DNA of 64,000 bases from Ruegeria aquimaris (GCF_025751555.1 NZ_JAOWLB010000006.1:124001-188000); one strand, 5' to 3'. Counted from the stretch's first letter, positions 25,227 through 34,125 are shown. The notes: generated by a model not told the origin, from the letters alone. Numbers and translations: made by a program.

Positions 25227-26771
25227 ATGAACCAGCCTACCGAAGTGACCCTCCCGGATTGGGGGCCTTTTGGCCGCCCGCTGTTCAACGACCCAAGCGC
25301 CCGCGCCCTGTCGCGAATCGGGGTGGTCGATGTGGGCTCCAACTCGGTCCGGATGGTGGTGTTCGATGGCGCCGCCCGGTCGCCCGCTTATTTCTACAAC
25401 GAGAAGATCATGTGTGCGCTCGGCGCGGGCCTGTCTGAATCCGGCAGGCTGAACCCCGAGGGCCGGGTGCGGGCGCTGGCGGCTCTGCGCCGGTTCCAGC
25501 ATCTGGCGGGCGATCTGGACCTGCCGCCGCTGGCCGCCGTGGCCACTGCCGCGGTACGCGAGGCCGAGGACGGGCGCGCGTTCTGCGACGAGGTGCTGCG
25601 CGAGACGGGACTGAAGATCCAGGTGATCGACGGCGACGAGGAGGCACGGCTGTCGGCGCAGGGGGTTCTGTTGGGCTGGCCCGGCGCCTATGGGCTGATC
25701 TGCGATATCGGCGGGTCATCGATGGAACTGGCCGAGATCGCCAACAACCAGGTGGGGCGGCGGGTGACCTCGCCGCTGGGACCGCTGAAGCTGCGCGACA
25801 TCAAGGGCGGCCGCAAGGGGCGCAAGGCGCATATCAAGCAGGTCATGGGTGAGCTGAAGGCGCAGCTGGGGCCGCAGCGCGACCGGCTGTTCCTGGTCGG
25901 CGGCAGCTGGCGGGCGATCGCGCGGATCGACATGCTGCGGCGCAACTATCCGCTGAAGGTGCTGCACGAATATCGCATGACCGTGCGCGACGTGCATGAG
26001 ACGGTGAAGTTCATCGAGAACTCGGACCTGGAGAAGCTGCGGAGCAAGACCGGGCTGTCCTCGTCCCGGATATCGCTGGTGCCCTATGCGATCGACGTGC
26101 TGACCCGCCTGATCCGCGATTTCAAGCCCAAGGATATCGCCATTTCCTCGTATGGTATCCGCGAGGGGCTGCTGTTCGAGCAGATGCCGCAGCGGCTGCG
26201 TGACCGCGATCCGCTGATCGAGGCGAGCTATTTCGCCGAGGCCAAGGATGCCCGCCTGCCCGGGTTCGGCAAGCAGCTGTTCGAGTTTGTGATGCCGCTG
26301 TTCAAATCCGCCCCGCCCGCGCAGGTGCGGCTGATCAAGGCGGCCTGCCTGCTGCATGACGTGAGCTGGCGGGCGCATCCCGATTACCGCGCCGAGATCT
26401 GTTTCGACAACGTCACCCGCGCCAATCTGGGCGGGTTGAAGCACTCGGAACGGGTGTTCATCGGGCTGGCGCTGCAACACCGCTACAAGAACAAGCGCGA
26501 AGGCAACCGGTTCGACCCGATCTATGCGCTCTTGGACGAGCGGAGCCAGACCCAGGCCGAGACCCTGGGCAAGGCGATGCGGTTCGGCGCGATGCTGTGG
26601 CTGAAACGCGACGCGCGGATGGGGCGGCTGACCTGGTTCCCCAAGAAACGCCGGCTGGAGCTGCACCTGCCGAAAGAGGCCGCAGCACTGTTTGGCGAAG
26701 TGGCCGAGGCGCGGTTCCAGTCGCTGGTCTCGGCGCTGGGGGCGACCTCGGAGGTGTTCATCGAGGAGTGA
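25227..26771 (+). CDS. ppx: Exopolyphosphatase (Ppx/GppA family)
   Basis: A 514-residue ASKHA-fold phosphatase. The phosphate-1 loop is GVVDVGSNSVRMVVFD near residue 31, and AVATAAVREAEDG and IDGDEEARLSAQGV follow. The phosphate-2 loop is ICDIGGSSMELAEI near 160, with SYGIREGLLFEQMP near 310. The C-terminal HD-like part contains CLLHDVSWRAHPDYR near 400. It degrades polyphosphate and may act on pppGpp. It starts 49 bases after hda and looks co-transcribed; no polyphosphate kinase gene lies in between. An earlier in-frame start inside the hda end is rejected because homology begins at the chosen ATG. Confidence 0.93.
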   Translation: MNQPTEVTLPDWGPFGRPLFNDPSARALSRIGVVDVGSNSVRMVVFDGAARSPAYFYNEKIMCALGAGLSESGRLNPEGRVRALAALRRFQHLAGDLDLPPLAAVATAAVREAEDGRAFCDEVLRETGLKIQVIDGDEEARLSAQGVLLGWPGAYGLICDIGGSSMELAEIANNQVGRRVTSPLGPLKLRDIKGGRKGRKAHIKQVMGELKAQLGPQRDRLFLVGGSWRAIARIDMLRRNYPLKVLHEYRMTVRDVHETVKFIENSDLEKLRSKTGLSSSRISLVPYAIDVLTRLIRDFKPKDIAISSYGIREGLLFEQMPQRLRDRDPLIEASYFAEAKDARLPGFGKQLFEFVMPLFKSAPPAQVRLIKAACLLHDVSWRAHPDYRAEICFDNVTRANLGGLKHSERVFIGLALQHRYKNKREGNRFDPIYALLDERSQTQAETLGKAMRFGAMLWLKRDARMGRLTWFPKKRRLELHLPKEAAALFGEVAEARFQSLVSALGATSEVFIEE

Positions 26772-26822
26772 GGGCGGCGCGTCGCATGCACCCGAACGCC
26801 TGGCATTGTGAACCCACCGGCC

Positions 26823-26848
26823 AGATTGTGAAAAAGCGGACCTTGCAC
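26823..26848. repeat. Short degenerate copy of the R1/R2 repeat
   Basis: The segment ending AGCGGACCTTGCACC matches 15 consecutive bases of repeat R1, preceded by a GATTG shared with both longer copies. It sits 51 bases after the ppx stop, at the left edge of the mosaic region. It may be the remnant of a further copy. Confidence 0.5.
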
Positions 26849-26958
26849 CACCATCCGGCAAACCGCTGCTTGGAACCCGAGCTTATACCTCTCCGGCGTA
26901 TGAACGGTCGTGCTCCCTTGCGCGCATTTGGAAGATATTGTGACAATTGGAGTTCTGT

Positions 26959-27654
26959 GTGGTAACATCGGCGGCGACGACTGTTCTCTTAAGCACGAAG
27001 CTGCACACAAGATTGGTGGTCTACCCTTTGGAAAACAAAATCGCGGGTGCCCGTTGGCCCGAAACGCTGATCTGGTCGGCACCGGCCGTGATCGTTGGCG
27101 CATGCGTTTTCGTGATTGCCACCGTGATTGGTATCGTGGCCGGTTTGCGCGGCATTGAGCTGGAACTGCTTGTCCGGGACCCTGCCGCATCTTACAAATA
27201 TCCACCGTATGTAGGCTTTTTCTCGCATATCGGCATAGTTGTCATGGTCTCTACCGCGTCGCTGACAGCCTTTGCCGCCTGGATGTCAATCACCCTGGGG
27301 CGCGGTAACACCAGAGTGCTTGCGCATGTATCGGTCTTGTCGGCGGTTCTGGCAATCGACGATATCTTCATGATCCACGAGCAAGCGTCCCGCCTGGGCG
27401 AAGTCGCGATATTCGCGGTCTACGGTCTGCTGGCGCTTGCGATCTGGAGGTACCTGCACCGCAGTTCCGACCGCTACGACCTGCGCGGGCTTGCTGCGGC
27501 CATCGCCTTGCTCGGCTTTTCGGTCTTTGTCGACGTGTTCAGGCTCCACGGCCCAATTGCCTATTGGCTTGAAGACTTTTCGAAACTGTCGGGCTTCGCC
27601 GCCTGGCTGACATTCTGGGCCGGTTACGCACAACACACGCTGAACGAGGCCTGA
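26959..27654 (+). CDS. Membrane protein of unknown function
   Basis: A 231-residue protein with six or more hydrophobic segments. There is no ATG near the start. GTG is preferred because TTGGAG lies 6 bases before it; an in-frame TTG four codons upstream is the alternative. The motif LAIDDIFMIHEQAS in the middle, with charged residues between two helices, is the most distinctive element; I do not recognise a characterised family. It stands alone between ppx and repeat R1, in a segment of lower GC than its neighbours, and may have been acquired. Confidence 0.65.
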   Translation: MVTSAATTVLLSTKLHTRLVVYPLENKIAGARWPETLIWSAPAVIVGACVFVIATVIGIVAGLRGIELELLVRDPAASYKYPPYVGFFSHIGIVVMVSTASLTAFAAWMSITLGRGNTRVLAHVSVLSAVLAIDDIFMIHEQASRLGEVAIFAVYGLLALAIWRYLHRSSDRYDLRGLAAAIALLGFSVFVDVFRLHGPIAYWLEDFSKLSGFAAWLTFWAGYAQHTLNEA

Positions 27655-27879
27655 CCGGCCGGTTCACCCGTGCCTGTTTGTTGCGCCGTCATGCGTCACA
27701 TCAGATGACCGACGTGATAGGCCTTGGACCTATATCGCGGGTTTGCATAAGAACCGCTTCTGTAGGTGCGGAGGTAAGACCACGACGTCGGGGTTGTCTG
27801 CTGGATGGTCGTTGACATCAGGATGCGCCAGCGCCCGCTTTGACGATGCCACCTGAATTTCCGTCCTCCTGGGGTGTCG

Positions 27880-28018
27880 GTGCCTCGGGCGTGGGTGGTA
27901 TAGTCGGATCAGAATGACGCCGTCTCTATGCCAAGGCGCCCAGGACAGTGAACTGCGTGGCCTGATTGCAATACAGCGGACCTTGCACCGACTTGCCGCG
28001 AAAGTCGGCTTCGCGCCC
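27880..28018. repeat. Direct repeat R1 (139 bp)
   Basis: Matches 28889-29027 at 136 of 139 positions without gaps, in the same orientation. It contains the hairpin CCGACTT-GCCGCGA-AAGTCGG. It lies in the roughly 450-base non-coding gap between two membrane-protein genes; the rest of that gap shows no gene or clear structure. Leftward reading frames exist in both copies but differ at the ends and look non-coding. Confidence 0.92.
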
Positions 28019-28105
28019 GAAGCGGTCCTCCAAATGCCGGTTCTGAAAAGATATTCTCCAACCCACAAGACGCCTGCACCAAAGTCTGCAAACTAGACGC
28101 GGAGG

Positions 28106-28636
28106 TCAAATAGAGTTCCAAGGCAAAGTGTGGAAGACAAAGCGCCATAGATAATAAACAACTGCTGATGAGACGAGGATAGTTGCTGAGATAATCAGAA
28201 TCACCATCCCTAGCTTAGATTGATCTCGTCTTTTCCAAGGCATTGGCGCTTCAAAGACAGTTGCTGACCAAAACACCATTGCTATTGGGAAAAACAAGAT
28301 CGCATATACGTGCAGAGTGATCCAAGGAAGCATTTCCATCCACATTCGGGGGACGTGTGCGAAAGACAGCGGGACTGCCGTCATGATCGAACAAGCCAAA
28401 CCCCAGATCAGGGACGCAATGAGCTGTACGAAAGGCGTGTAACGAACAAGGATTTTGTTTATATTATTATATAAAATCAATGTTATAAGTAGTGATGGCA
28501 TCATTGTGGCGATAATTGCGACCAACCAAAACCCATCAGGAAGGAAGTTGTTGCGAGCGGACCAGAAACCGACAATGAACTCCACGCTGAATCCGATCAG
28601 TCCACCAATCAGTCCAGAGATCAGTAGCTTCCCCAT
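28106..28636 (-). CDS. AT-rich membrane protein of unknown function
   Basis: A 176-residue protein with five hydrophobic segments (about residues 5-25, 35-55, 65-90, 95-120 and 140-165). It shows no recognised domain. The ATG used is preceded by AAGGAG, though 14 bases away; a TTG start 11 codons upstream is possible but less likely. Base composition is markedly more AT-rich than the surrounding genes, and codon use includes many A/T-ending codons, which points to horizontal transfer. It is bracketed by repeats R1 and R2. Function unknown. Confidence 0.65.
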   Translation of the reverse strand: MGKLLISGLIGGLIGFSVEFIVGFWSARNNFLPDGFWLVAIIATMMPSLLITLILYNNINKILVRYTPFVQLIASLIWGLACSIMTAVPLSFAHVPRMWMEMLPWITLHVYAILFFPIAMVFWSATVFEAPMPWKRRDQSKLGMVILIISATILVSSAVVYYLWRFVFHTLPWNSI

Positions 28637-28765
28637 TTTCGGCCCCGCTTCTCCTTCATTCGCACACAAGTCGAAAACCTATCACGTCGCACCTGAGTCA
28701 ATATTGATTGGTATCAAGTCAACAAATTCCCAAATTGTCTGCAACGTGCTCCTCAGCAAGCGCCA

Positions 28766-29027
28766 GGATCGTCCGCAGAACAGTGAATGAGGCCCGGATG
28801 TGCAAGCGCCCACTTTGGCGTTTACTGTTCTAGATATCCGTCATCCCCGGCGGGGTCGGCTCAAGAGGCTCAACGGGGTGCTCCGGCTGTGCCTCGGGCG
28901 TGGGTGGTATAGTCGGATCAGAATGACGCCGTCTCTATGCCAAGGCGCCCAGGACAGTGAACTGCGTGGCCGGATTGCAATACAGCGGACATTGCACCGG
29001 CTTGCCGCGAAAGTCGGCTTCGCGCCC
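28766..29027. repeat. Chimeric direct repeat R2
   Basis: The left part (about 28766-28900) matches R3 at 30111-30243. The right part (28889-29027) is the second copy of R1. The left part includes a copy of the last 22 codons and stop of the leftward gene at 30174-30563, with one codon changed (PETQ to PEAQ). R2 therefore joins the two repeat types and fills most of the gap between the AT-rich membrane protein and the methyltransferase gene. Confidence 0.9.
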
Positions 29028-29063
29028 AAACCTCTATTCTTCTACAGCGCGGCTAATGTCGCC

Positions 29064-29999
29064 TTAAGGTGTGCGGGAAGCAGCCACGATTTGCTTCATG
29101 TGGCGCATGTCGGTGCCACAACATCCCCCCAAAACCTTAATATGAGGGAACCTTCGTCTGATCTCTGACAACTGCACACCCAACTCGGTTGGATTGCCGT
29201 CGTCCAGTTCTTCGGCTTCGTCAAGTTCAGCATGGCTACAGCGTGAGGCATTGGCAATGATACCTCTTACGCGCTGCATCCAGGGTGCGTCTTCTAGGAC
29301 TTCAGAGAAATGCTCAGGATGCGCGCAGTTGATCATGAAGTAGCCTGCATAGCTGTCAGTCGCAGCATCGACCTCCGATATCGCTTCCTCTAGTGACTCT
29401 CCGGTTGGCAACCGCCCGTCAGTTTCCACCGTGAAAGAGATGACCACCGGAAGCCCAAACCGGCGGGCCGCCCTGACCATGCCAATCGCTTCGGATGGAT
29501 ATGCCAAAGTGTATCCGCTGATCACATCCACATCTGTTTCTGCCAATGCCGAAATTTGCTCCGAGTGATAGCGTTCTGCCTCATCCGAGTGCATTTGCGC
29601 TTCCGGGGCGTAGGCATCTTCGCGTGGTCCAATATTTGCACTGATGACGGTCGGAGCATGGTCGCTTTCCGACCGTACAGTCGCCATCATGGCGATAGCA
29701 TCTTGATTAAGCTTCTTGAGTTCGCTGGAAGCGTACCCAAGCGCAGCCCCGCGATCTCGGTTTGCAACCCATGTTGGGCTTTCTAGAATGACACCGACAC
29801 CTGTTTCTTTGCCTAGAGCGATCAGGTCTTTCAGATATCCCTTGAGAAGCTCTCGACCCTCCGCGGTTTTCATAAGCGGGTATGAGGCAAAACCCGGCAA
29901 ATCTACGCCGTGATTGAATATCAAGTCGGTTTCCATCCCAGTGTAGGCCAAGAACAGGTCGGCATTGTCGGGAGGAAAACAGTCTCGATAAATTGACAT
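29064..29999 (-). CDS. Homocysteine S-methyltransferase family protein
   Basis: A barrel-type homocysteine S-methyltransferase of the MmuM/HMT family, about 311 residues. The N-terminus has LFLAYTGMETDLIFNHGVDLPGF. The middle has VISANIGPREDAY and SGYTLAYPSEA, and VVISFTVETDGRLPTGE and the zinc-site region YFMINCAHPEHF follow. The C-terminus has the paired zinc Cys in GGCCGTD. It would transfer a methyl group from a donor such as S-methylmethionine or a betaine to homocysteine. The start is uncertain: an in-frame ATG 17 codons earlier exists, neither has a ribosome site, and homology begins at the one used. The gene sits between repeats R2 and R3. Confidence 0.85.
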   Translation of the reverse strand: MSIYRDCFPPDNADLFLAYTGMETDLIFNHGVDLPGFASYPLMKTAEGRELLKGYLKDLIALGKETGVGVILESPTWVANRDRGAALGYASSELKKLNQDAIAMMATVRSESDHAPTVISANIGPREDAYAPEAQMHSDEAERYHSEQISALAETDVDVISGYTLAYPSEAIGMVRAARRFGLPVVISFTVETDGRLPTGESLEEAISEVDAATDSYAGYFMINCAHPEHFSEVLEDAPWMQRVRGIIANASRCSHAELDEAEELDDGNPTELGVQLSEIRRRFPHIKVLGGCCGTDMRHMKQIVAASRTP

Positions 30000-30110
30000 C
30001 GCCGTGGACCAAGCGCCTGAATTGTCCTCAGACCATAACAACAGATGCATAGTTTGTCACTGATGCACCTTGAACGAAGCAGTCATTGGCGCAGCCGCAG
30101 CGAAAGCACA

Positions 30111-30243
30111 CTTCGTCCGCGGAACAGTGAATGAGGCCCGTATGTGCGAGCGTCTGCTTTGGCGTTTTCCGGGTCAAATATCCGTCATCCCCGGCGGGGT
30201 CGGCTCAAGAGGCTCAACGGGGTGCTCCGGCTGTGTCTCGGGC
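30111..30243. repeat. Direct repeat R3, overlapping the 3' end of the adjacent gene
   Basis: Matches the left part of R2 in the same orientation, 1.34 kb apart. Similarity covers the last 22 codons of the leftward gene (one mismatch in about 66 bases) and about 70 bases beyond its stop, where divergence is higher. The pair brackets the homocysteine methyltransferase gene. Confidence 0.88.
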
Positions 30244-30563
30244 GGGGCTGGTTTGCGGCGGATGAGGATGTCGCCGTTGGGCAGCATCTCGGGCATCTCG
30301 TAGACGGACCAGTCCTCGACCCGGTCGGCGAGGTCGGCGATGGCCGGGCCCATCTGTTCGAGGAAACTCAGGACCGAGGGGCCGACGGTGCCGGCCATGT
30401 CGCGCAGGTCCCGTAGCGCCGGTTCCATTTCCTGTTGCAGTCCCTTGAGGAACAGTTCCGCGCCGCGTTCCATCAGCGAGCGGCCTTCGTCCGTCTCCTG
30501 CGCGGTGGCGGAGAGCGGGGCGGTCAGACCCAGGGTCAGGGCGAGGGCAAGGAGCGGTCTCAT
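30174..30563 (-). CDS. Small secreted protein of unknown function
   Basis: A 129-residue protein with a signal peptide (MRPLLALALTLGLTAPLSATAQ, cleavage near residue 21). The mature part is helical and acidic (RSLMERGAELFLKGLQQEMEPALRDLRDMAGTVGPSVLSFLEQMGPAIADLADRVEDW). A Pro-rich tail, PAPPETQPEHPVEPLEPTPPG, follows. Relatives in Rhodobacteraceae are often mislabelled as AAA ATPases; no nucleotide-binding motif is present. Its 3' end is duplicated at 28838-28905. The ATG used fits the signal peptide; upstream open codons are not used. Confidence 0.82.
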   Translation of the reverse strand: MRPLLALALTLGLTAPLSATAQETDEGRSLMERGAELFLKGLQQEMEPALRDLRDMAGTVGPSVLSFLEQMGPAIADLADRVEDWSVYEMPEMLPNGDILIRRKPAPPETQPEHPVEPLEPTPPGMTDI

Positions 30564-30601
30564 GGGCCCAAGATAGGCATTCGTGCCCGCGATTTCAAAG
30601 C

Positions 30602-31615
30602 TCAGATGTCGATATCCAGCGCCACCGGGAAATGGTCCGACGCGGTCAGCAGCGCATCGCGCAGTTCTTCCATCCGCCAGCATTCGGCATCCTCGAACGG
30701 GTGCCAGATGCGCCAGGCGGGGCGGTGGGGCATCAGCCCCTTGCTGATCATGATGTAATCGAGCAGCGCCGAAAGGTAGCGCCCGTTGCCGGGCAGCTGG
30801 AAGCGCGCGGTGCTGGGCAGCGCGCCGGGCCGCACCTGTCGCGCCTTGTCGGCGTTGGGGTCAAAGAGCCCGGCGTCGAGCAGGATCTCGACCGAGGAGC
30901 GACCGAAAAGATGTTCGAACTCGTCAAGCCCCGGCCCGTCGTTCAGATCCCCGAGCAGGATCACGTCCTCACCCTGGCCCAGATGCGCCTCGATGCGTTC
31001 GCGCAGCCAGATCGCCTGCGCCAATTGCTTGCGCCGGTTCAGGATCGAGATGCGGATCGCCTCGTCGCGGGTTTCGGCGCCATGCGGCGCCTTGGATTTC
31101 AGATGCGCCCCGATCAGGCGGAACCGGTTGCCAGCGGCGGTGGTGACGGCCAGTTCCAGCGGCGGCTTCGAGAAGCGCACCAGATCCTCGGTCGCGTCGA
31201 TGTCGAGGTCGATCCGGTAGGTGCCGTCGAAGCGGGGCGGCGTGGCGCTGCCGCGCTTGCCGGTCTCTTCGCCCTGCGGATCGTGGACCGCACTCAGCCT
31301 GGCCGGATCATAGAGCAGCGCCAGTTCCTGGTGCGTCTCGTTGGCGAACCCCATCACGGCGGCGCTGGTGCGCAGGTCGAAGGCGCGGGCAAAGCCGGTC
31401 AGCGCCCGCACGCTGTTCTGGGTGCGCCCGGTATTGGGCGCCTCGACGATCAGCACCGCGTCGGCATCGAGCGCGGTGAGCACTTTGGCGATGGCCTCGA
31501 TCTGCTGGGCGCGGGTCACGTCGTGGCGGCCCGACCATTCGTCGTCCAGCAGAAGCTTGTCGTTGCGATCGAACAGGTTGGCGAACCACTCGACATTCCA
31601 GGTGGCCAGCCGCAT
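30602..31615 (-). CDS. Endonuclease/exonuclease/phosphatase-family protein
   Basis: A 337-residue EEP-fold enzyme without signal peptide. The motif order is RLATWNVEWF at the N-terminus (catalytic Asn), ADAVLIVEAPN (metal-binding Glu), LIGAHLKSKAPHG (catalytic His region), DVILLGDLNDGP (Asp-Asn pair) and ASDHFPVALDI at the C-terminus (the SDH motif). The superfamily includes AP endonucleases, sphingomyelinase-like and inositol phosphatases; the substrate cannot be told from sequence. It is followed 4 bases before its start by the TerB/DnaJ gene running the same way, so they may be one transcript. Confidence 0.9.
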   Translation of the reverse strand: MRLATWNVEWFANLFDRNDKLLLDDEWSGRHDVTRAQQIEAIAKVLTALDADAVLIVEAPNTGRTQNSVRALTGFARAFDLRTSAAVMGFANETHQELALLYDPARLSAVHDPQGEETGKRGSATPPRFDGTYRIDLDIDATEDLVRFSKPPLELAVTTAAGNRFRLIGAHLKSKAPHGAETRDEAIRISILNRRKQLAQAIWLRERIEAHLGQGEDVILLGDLNDGPGLDEFEHLFGRSSVEILLDAGLFDPNADKARQVRPGALPSTARFQLPGNGRYLSALLDYIMISKGLMPHRPAWRIWHPFEDAECWRMEELRDALLTASDHFPVALDIDI

Positions 31616-31619
31616 CGCC

Positions 31620-32300
31620 CTAGACCCTCGCGCCCTTGATCTCGTCCCAGGCGCGGTTGATGTCGATCATCTTCTTCTCGGCCAGGCGGATCGCCTCTTC
31701 GGGCACGCCGCGCGCCATCATCGCGTCGGGATGGGTGTCGCGTACCAGCTGCCGCCAGACCTTGCGGATCTCGTCCATCGGCATGTCGCGGGAGACGCCC
31801 AGCACGGTATAGGGGTCCTTGGGCGCGTCGGGCACAAAGCGCGCCCGGAGCGCGCTGAACTGCTGGTCGGTCTGGCCGAAGATATGGGCAACATCCTCGA
31901 GAAACTCGTTCTCGCCCGGGTGATAGAACCCGTCGGCCAGAGCGATGTGAAACAGCCCTTCCATCAGGTCGCAGAGCACGGTGCTGTCCTCGGCGAACAT
32001 GCCTTTGATCTTGCGGGCGTAATCCTGGTACCCGGCGACATCGGTTCGGGCCATGTTGAAGACGCGGGCGGCGCCGGCCTCGTCATCGCGGGCGATCTGG
32101 AACACCTCGCGAAAGGCGGTGACCTCGTCGCGGGTGACCTGGCCGTCGGCCTTGGCCATCTTGGCGCCCAGCGCGATGACGGCGATGGCAAAGGCTACGG
32201 ATTTCTCGGGCGGCGTGCGCAGCCGTTCGAAAACGGCGCTCAGGCTTTCGCCCTGGGTCAGCGCGCTCAGCGCCTCGGTGATGCGGGTCCAGAGTGACAT
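31620..32300 (-). CDS. TerB-like and J-domain co-chaperone-type protein
   Basis: A 226-residue soluble protein. Residues about 30-150 are a TerB-like helical domain (FAIAVIALGAKMAKADGQVTRDEV, then ALADGFYHPGENEFLEDVAHIFG, both with acidic metal-binding-like loops). Residues about 160-226 form a J-domain with the canonical HPD motif in RQLVRDTHPDAM. This is the DjlA arrangement without its N-terminal membrane anchor. The J-domain should stimulate a DnaK ATPase; clients are unknown. Confidence 0.9.
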   Translation of the reverse strand: MSLWTRITEALSALTQGESLSAVFERLRTPPEKSVAFAIAVIALGAKMAKADGQVTRDEVTAFREVFQIARDDEAGAARVFNMARTDVAGYQDYARKIKGMFAEDSTVLCDLMEGLFHIALADGFYHPGENEFLEDVAHIFGQTDQQFSALRARFVPDAPKDPYTVLGVSRDMPMDEIRKVWRQLVRDTHPDAMMARGVPEEAIRLAEKKMIDINRAWDEIKGARV

Positions 32301-32309
32301 GCGCTCAAC

Positions 32310-32834
32310 CTACCCCGTGTGGCCGCCGGTGTCAGGGGGCGCGGTGTCGCTGGGGCGCAGAATTTTCTGCACCAGCACAAGATCGAGCCATTGCCCGGCC
32401 TTGCGGCCGACCTGCGGCATGCGCCCCACTTCGCGATACCCCATGGCCGCGTGAAAGGCCAAGCCTTCGGGATTGGCGCCCGAGACACCGCCCACCAGGA
32501 CATGCACGCCCGCGTCGCGAGCTGTGCGCTCCAATGCCAGCATCAGCGCCCGGCCCAGCCCGCGCCCGCGCGCATCGGGGTCCAGCAGGATGGTATGCTC
32601 GCGGGTGTGGGCATAGCCGGGGCCGGTCCGGAACACACCATAGGTGGCAAAGCCGGTGACCCGACCCTCGGCCTCGGCTACCAGATAGGCAGGCGCGCGC
32701 GCGGCGATATCGGCGGCGACGCTTTCGGGCGCGCGCAAATCGGTGGTAAAGGTCACCAGCGTATCGCGCACATAGTGGTTGGCGATCGCGGCGATCGCCG
32801 GGGCGTCCGCCCCGGTCGCGGGACGGATGGTCAT
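32310..32834 (-). CDS. GNAT-family N-acetyltransferase
   Basis: A 174-residue acetyltransferase of the phosphinothricin/Pat type. It starts [22 protein letters not shown], has the acetyl-CoA loop [18 protein letters not shown] near residues 85-102, the [44 protein letters not shown]-terminal half, and the Arg-Lys pair of this subfamily. Substrate probably a small amine or amino-acid analogue. Its start overlaps the stop of the VOC gene by 4 bases, so they are translationally coupled. Confidence 0.92.
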   Translation of the reverse strand: MTIRPATGADAPAIAAIANHYVRDTLVTFTTDLRAPESVAADIAARAPAYLVAEAEGRVTGFATYGVFRTGPGYAHTREHTILLDPDARGRGLGRALMLALERTARDAGVHVLVGGVSGANPEGLAFHAAMGYREVGRMPQVGRKAGQWLDLVLVQKILRPSDTAPPDTGGHTG

Positions 32835-33433
32835 TCGAGAAGCCTCAACCCATGCGGCGTCCTGATCTCGGCCCTGAGACCCGAGGCCCCCGGCTCGAAC
32901 ACCACCCGTTGCAGCGACCCGCAGAGCGCCGCCAGGTCTGCGGCCTGCGGATGGGTCACGATCAGCCGTTCCAACGCACAGCCCGAGGGGGCCAGCATCG
33001 CCGCCGGATGCAGCGAACCCTGCCATTGGATCAGCGCCGGGAAGCGGTCGTCATAGGGCAGGATACCGGTTGCGGGCACCGCCATGCGCCAGCGGAGCGC
33101 GCCGCGCTCCAGATCCACCGGTGCGCCCGCCCCCGGCGGCACCCTGGCCAACGCCGCGTCGAGATCGGTCACCCGGCAGATCCAGTTGCTCAGCCGTGGC
33201 GCGCCCTGAAAGCGGTCGAGGTCGAACCAGCGAGGCCGGTCCGGCACGGGCGCCGCCGGGTCGATGGCGATCGCCTCCAGATAGAGACCGTCCGCCAGAC
33301 CCAGGAGCCGGTTCCAGGTACCGAAGCGCGCGTGCTGTCCGCCCGGTTGCATCGCCACCCCCAACGCGTCTTCGACATGGGCGACAGCCGCCTCCAGCGT
33401 CGTCCCCGCCACCGCGAAATGATCCAGTTCCAT
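32831..33433 (-). CDS. VOC/glyoxalase-like domain protein
   Basis: A 200-residue protein beginning [58 protein letters not shown], the opening of the glyoxalase-like (VOC) domain family with a His after the first strand and a Glu in LEAIAI as possible metal ligands. A second, less conserved half starts near [11 protein letters not shown]. Such single proteins usually bind a metal and a small substrate; function unknown. It is coupled with the GNAT gene. The ATG used has GGGGGAGGAG in front of it. Confidence 0.85.
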   Translation of the reverse strand: MELDHFAVAGTTLEAAVAHVEDALGVAMQPGGQHARFGTWNRLLGLADGLYLEAIAIDPAAPVPDRPRWFDLDRFQGAPRLSNWICRVTDLDAALARVPPGAGAPVDLERGALRWRMAVPATGILPYDDRFPALIQWQGSLHPAAMLAPSGCALERLIVTHPQAADLAALCGSLQRVVFEPGASGLRAEIRTPHGLRLLE

Positions 33434-33586
33434 GCGCTCCTCCCCCGGGGTTTCACGCCCCCCAGAAACGGCAATCGCGCGCTTGGTGCAAGCCGTCTGC
33501 CGGATTTTGCGCTTCTTTCTGGTCGGAAATACTCTCGGGGGTGAATTGCCCCGCAGGGGCAAGAGGGGGCAGACAGCCCCCTGCCC

Positions 33587-34078
33587 CTATACCAGCCAGG
33601 CCACCAGCGACCAGAGGCCAGCGAGCACGCTGGGATAGAAGGTACCCGCAAAGCCCACCCCCCGGAGCGGCGGCGACAGGTGGTAACCCAGCCAGAACAG
33701 GAGCCGCATCAGCGCAAAGCCGAGGCCCAGGGCAATAGCCACCGCGCCGCCCAGGGTCATCGCGGCAAAGGGCCAGATCGCCAGCGCCAGCACCAATTGT
33801 TCGACGGTGTTGACCAGCACCCGCTGGTCGATATCGGCCGCAGAACCGGGGGCAAAGGGCTGCCCGTCAATGATCGCATCGTCGAAAAACCGCCGCTGTG
33901 CCAGCCGCCCGATCATCAGGGCCAGAACCAGGCCCGGCGCAAGGAAAGCCCCGGGCAAGGCAAGTGTCGCGGGCAGATAGGGCAAGCCGGCCCATTGCGG
34001 ACCGCCCACCAGGACAATCGCCCAGAGGAGGCCCGCGGCCATGCCGGCAAGGATTGTGGAACGTCTGGATCGCAGCAT
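33587..34078 (-). CDS. MAPEG-family membrane protein
   Basis: A 163-residue protein with four to five hydrophobic helices. The segment VLVNTVEQLVLALAIWPFAAM (about residues 91-111) carries the MAPEG signature Asn-Thr-x-Glu-Gln; RLLFWLGYHLSPPLRGVGFAGTFYPSV is the matching C-terminal part. The MAPEG family includes glutathione transferases and isomerases of lipid mediators; bacterial members are mostly uncharacterised. The ATG after an in-frame TTG is preferred. Confidence 0.88.
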   Translation of the reverse strand: MLRSRRSTILAGMAAGLLWAIVLVGGPQWAGLPYLPATLALPGAFLAPGLVLALMIGRLAQRRFFDDAIIDGQPFAPGSAADIDQRVLVNTVEQLVLALAIWPFAAMTLGGAVAIALGLGFALMRLLFWLGYHLSPPLRGVGFAGTFYPSVLAGLWSLVAWLV

Positions 34079-34125
34079 GGCGCAACTCAATCACCGCGCG
34101 CGCGCTTTGCCAAGACCGGTCGGGG

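Noticed and set aside
27730-28068. Leftward open frame across repeat R1, with a similar frame in R2 (28841-29029)
   Set aside because: The frames share sequence only because the DNA repeats do; ends differ, there is no ribosome site, and the Arg/Pro-rich product looks like translated non-coding DNA.
26823-30243. Integron cassette array
   Set aside because: Single genes with intervening repeats resemble cassettes, but gene orientations are mixed, the repeats lack attC core sites (GTTRRRY/RYYYAAC), and no integrase is present.
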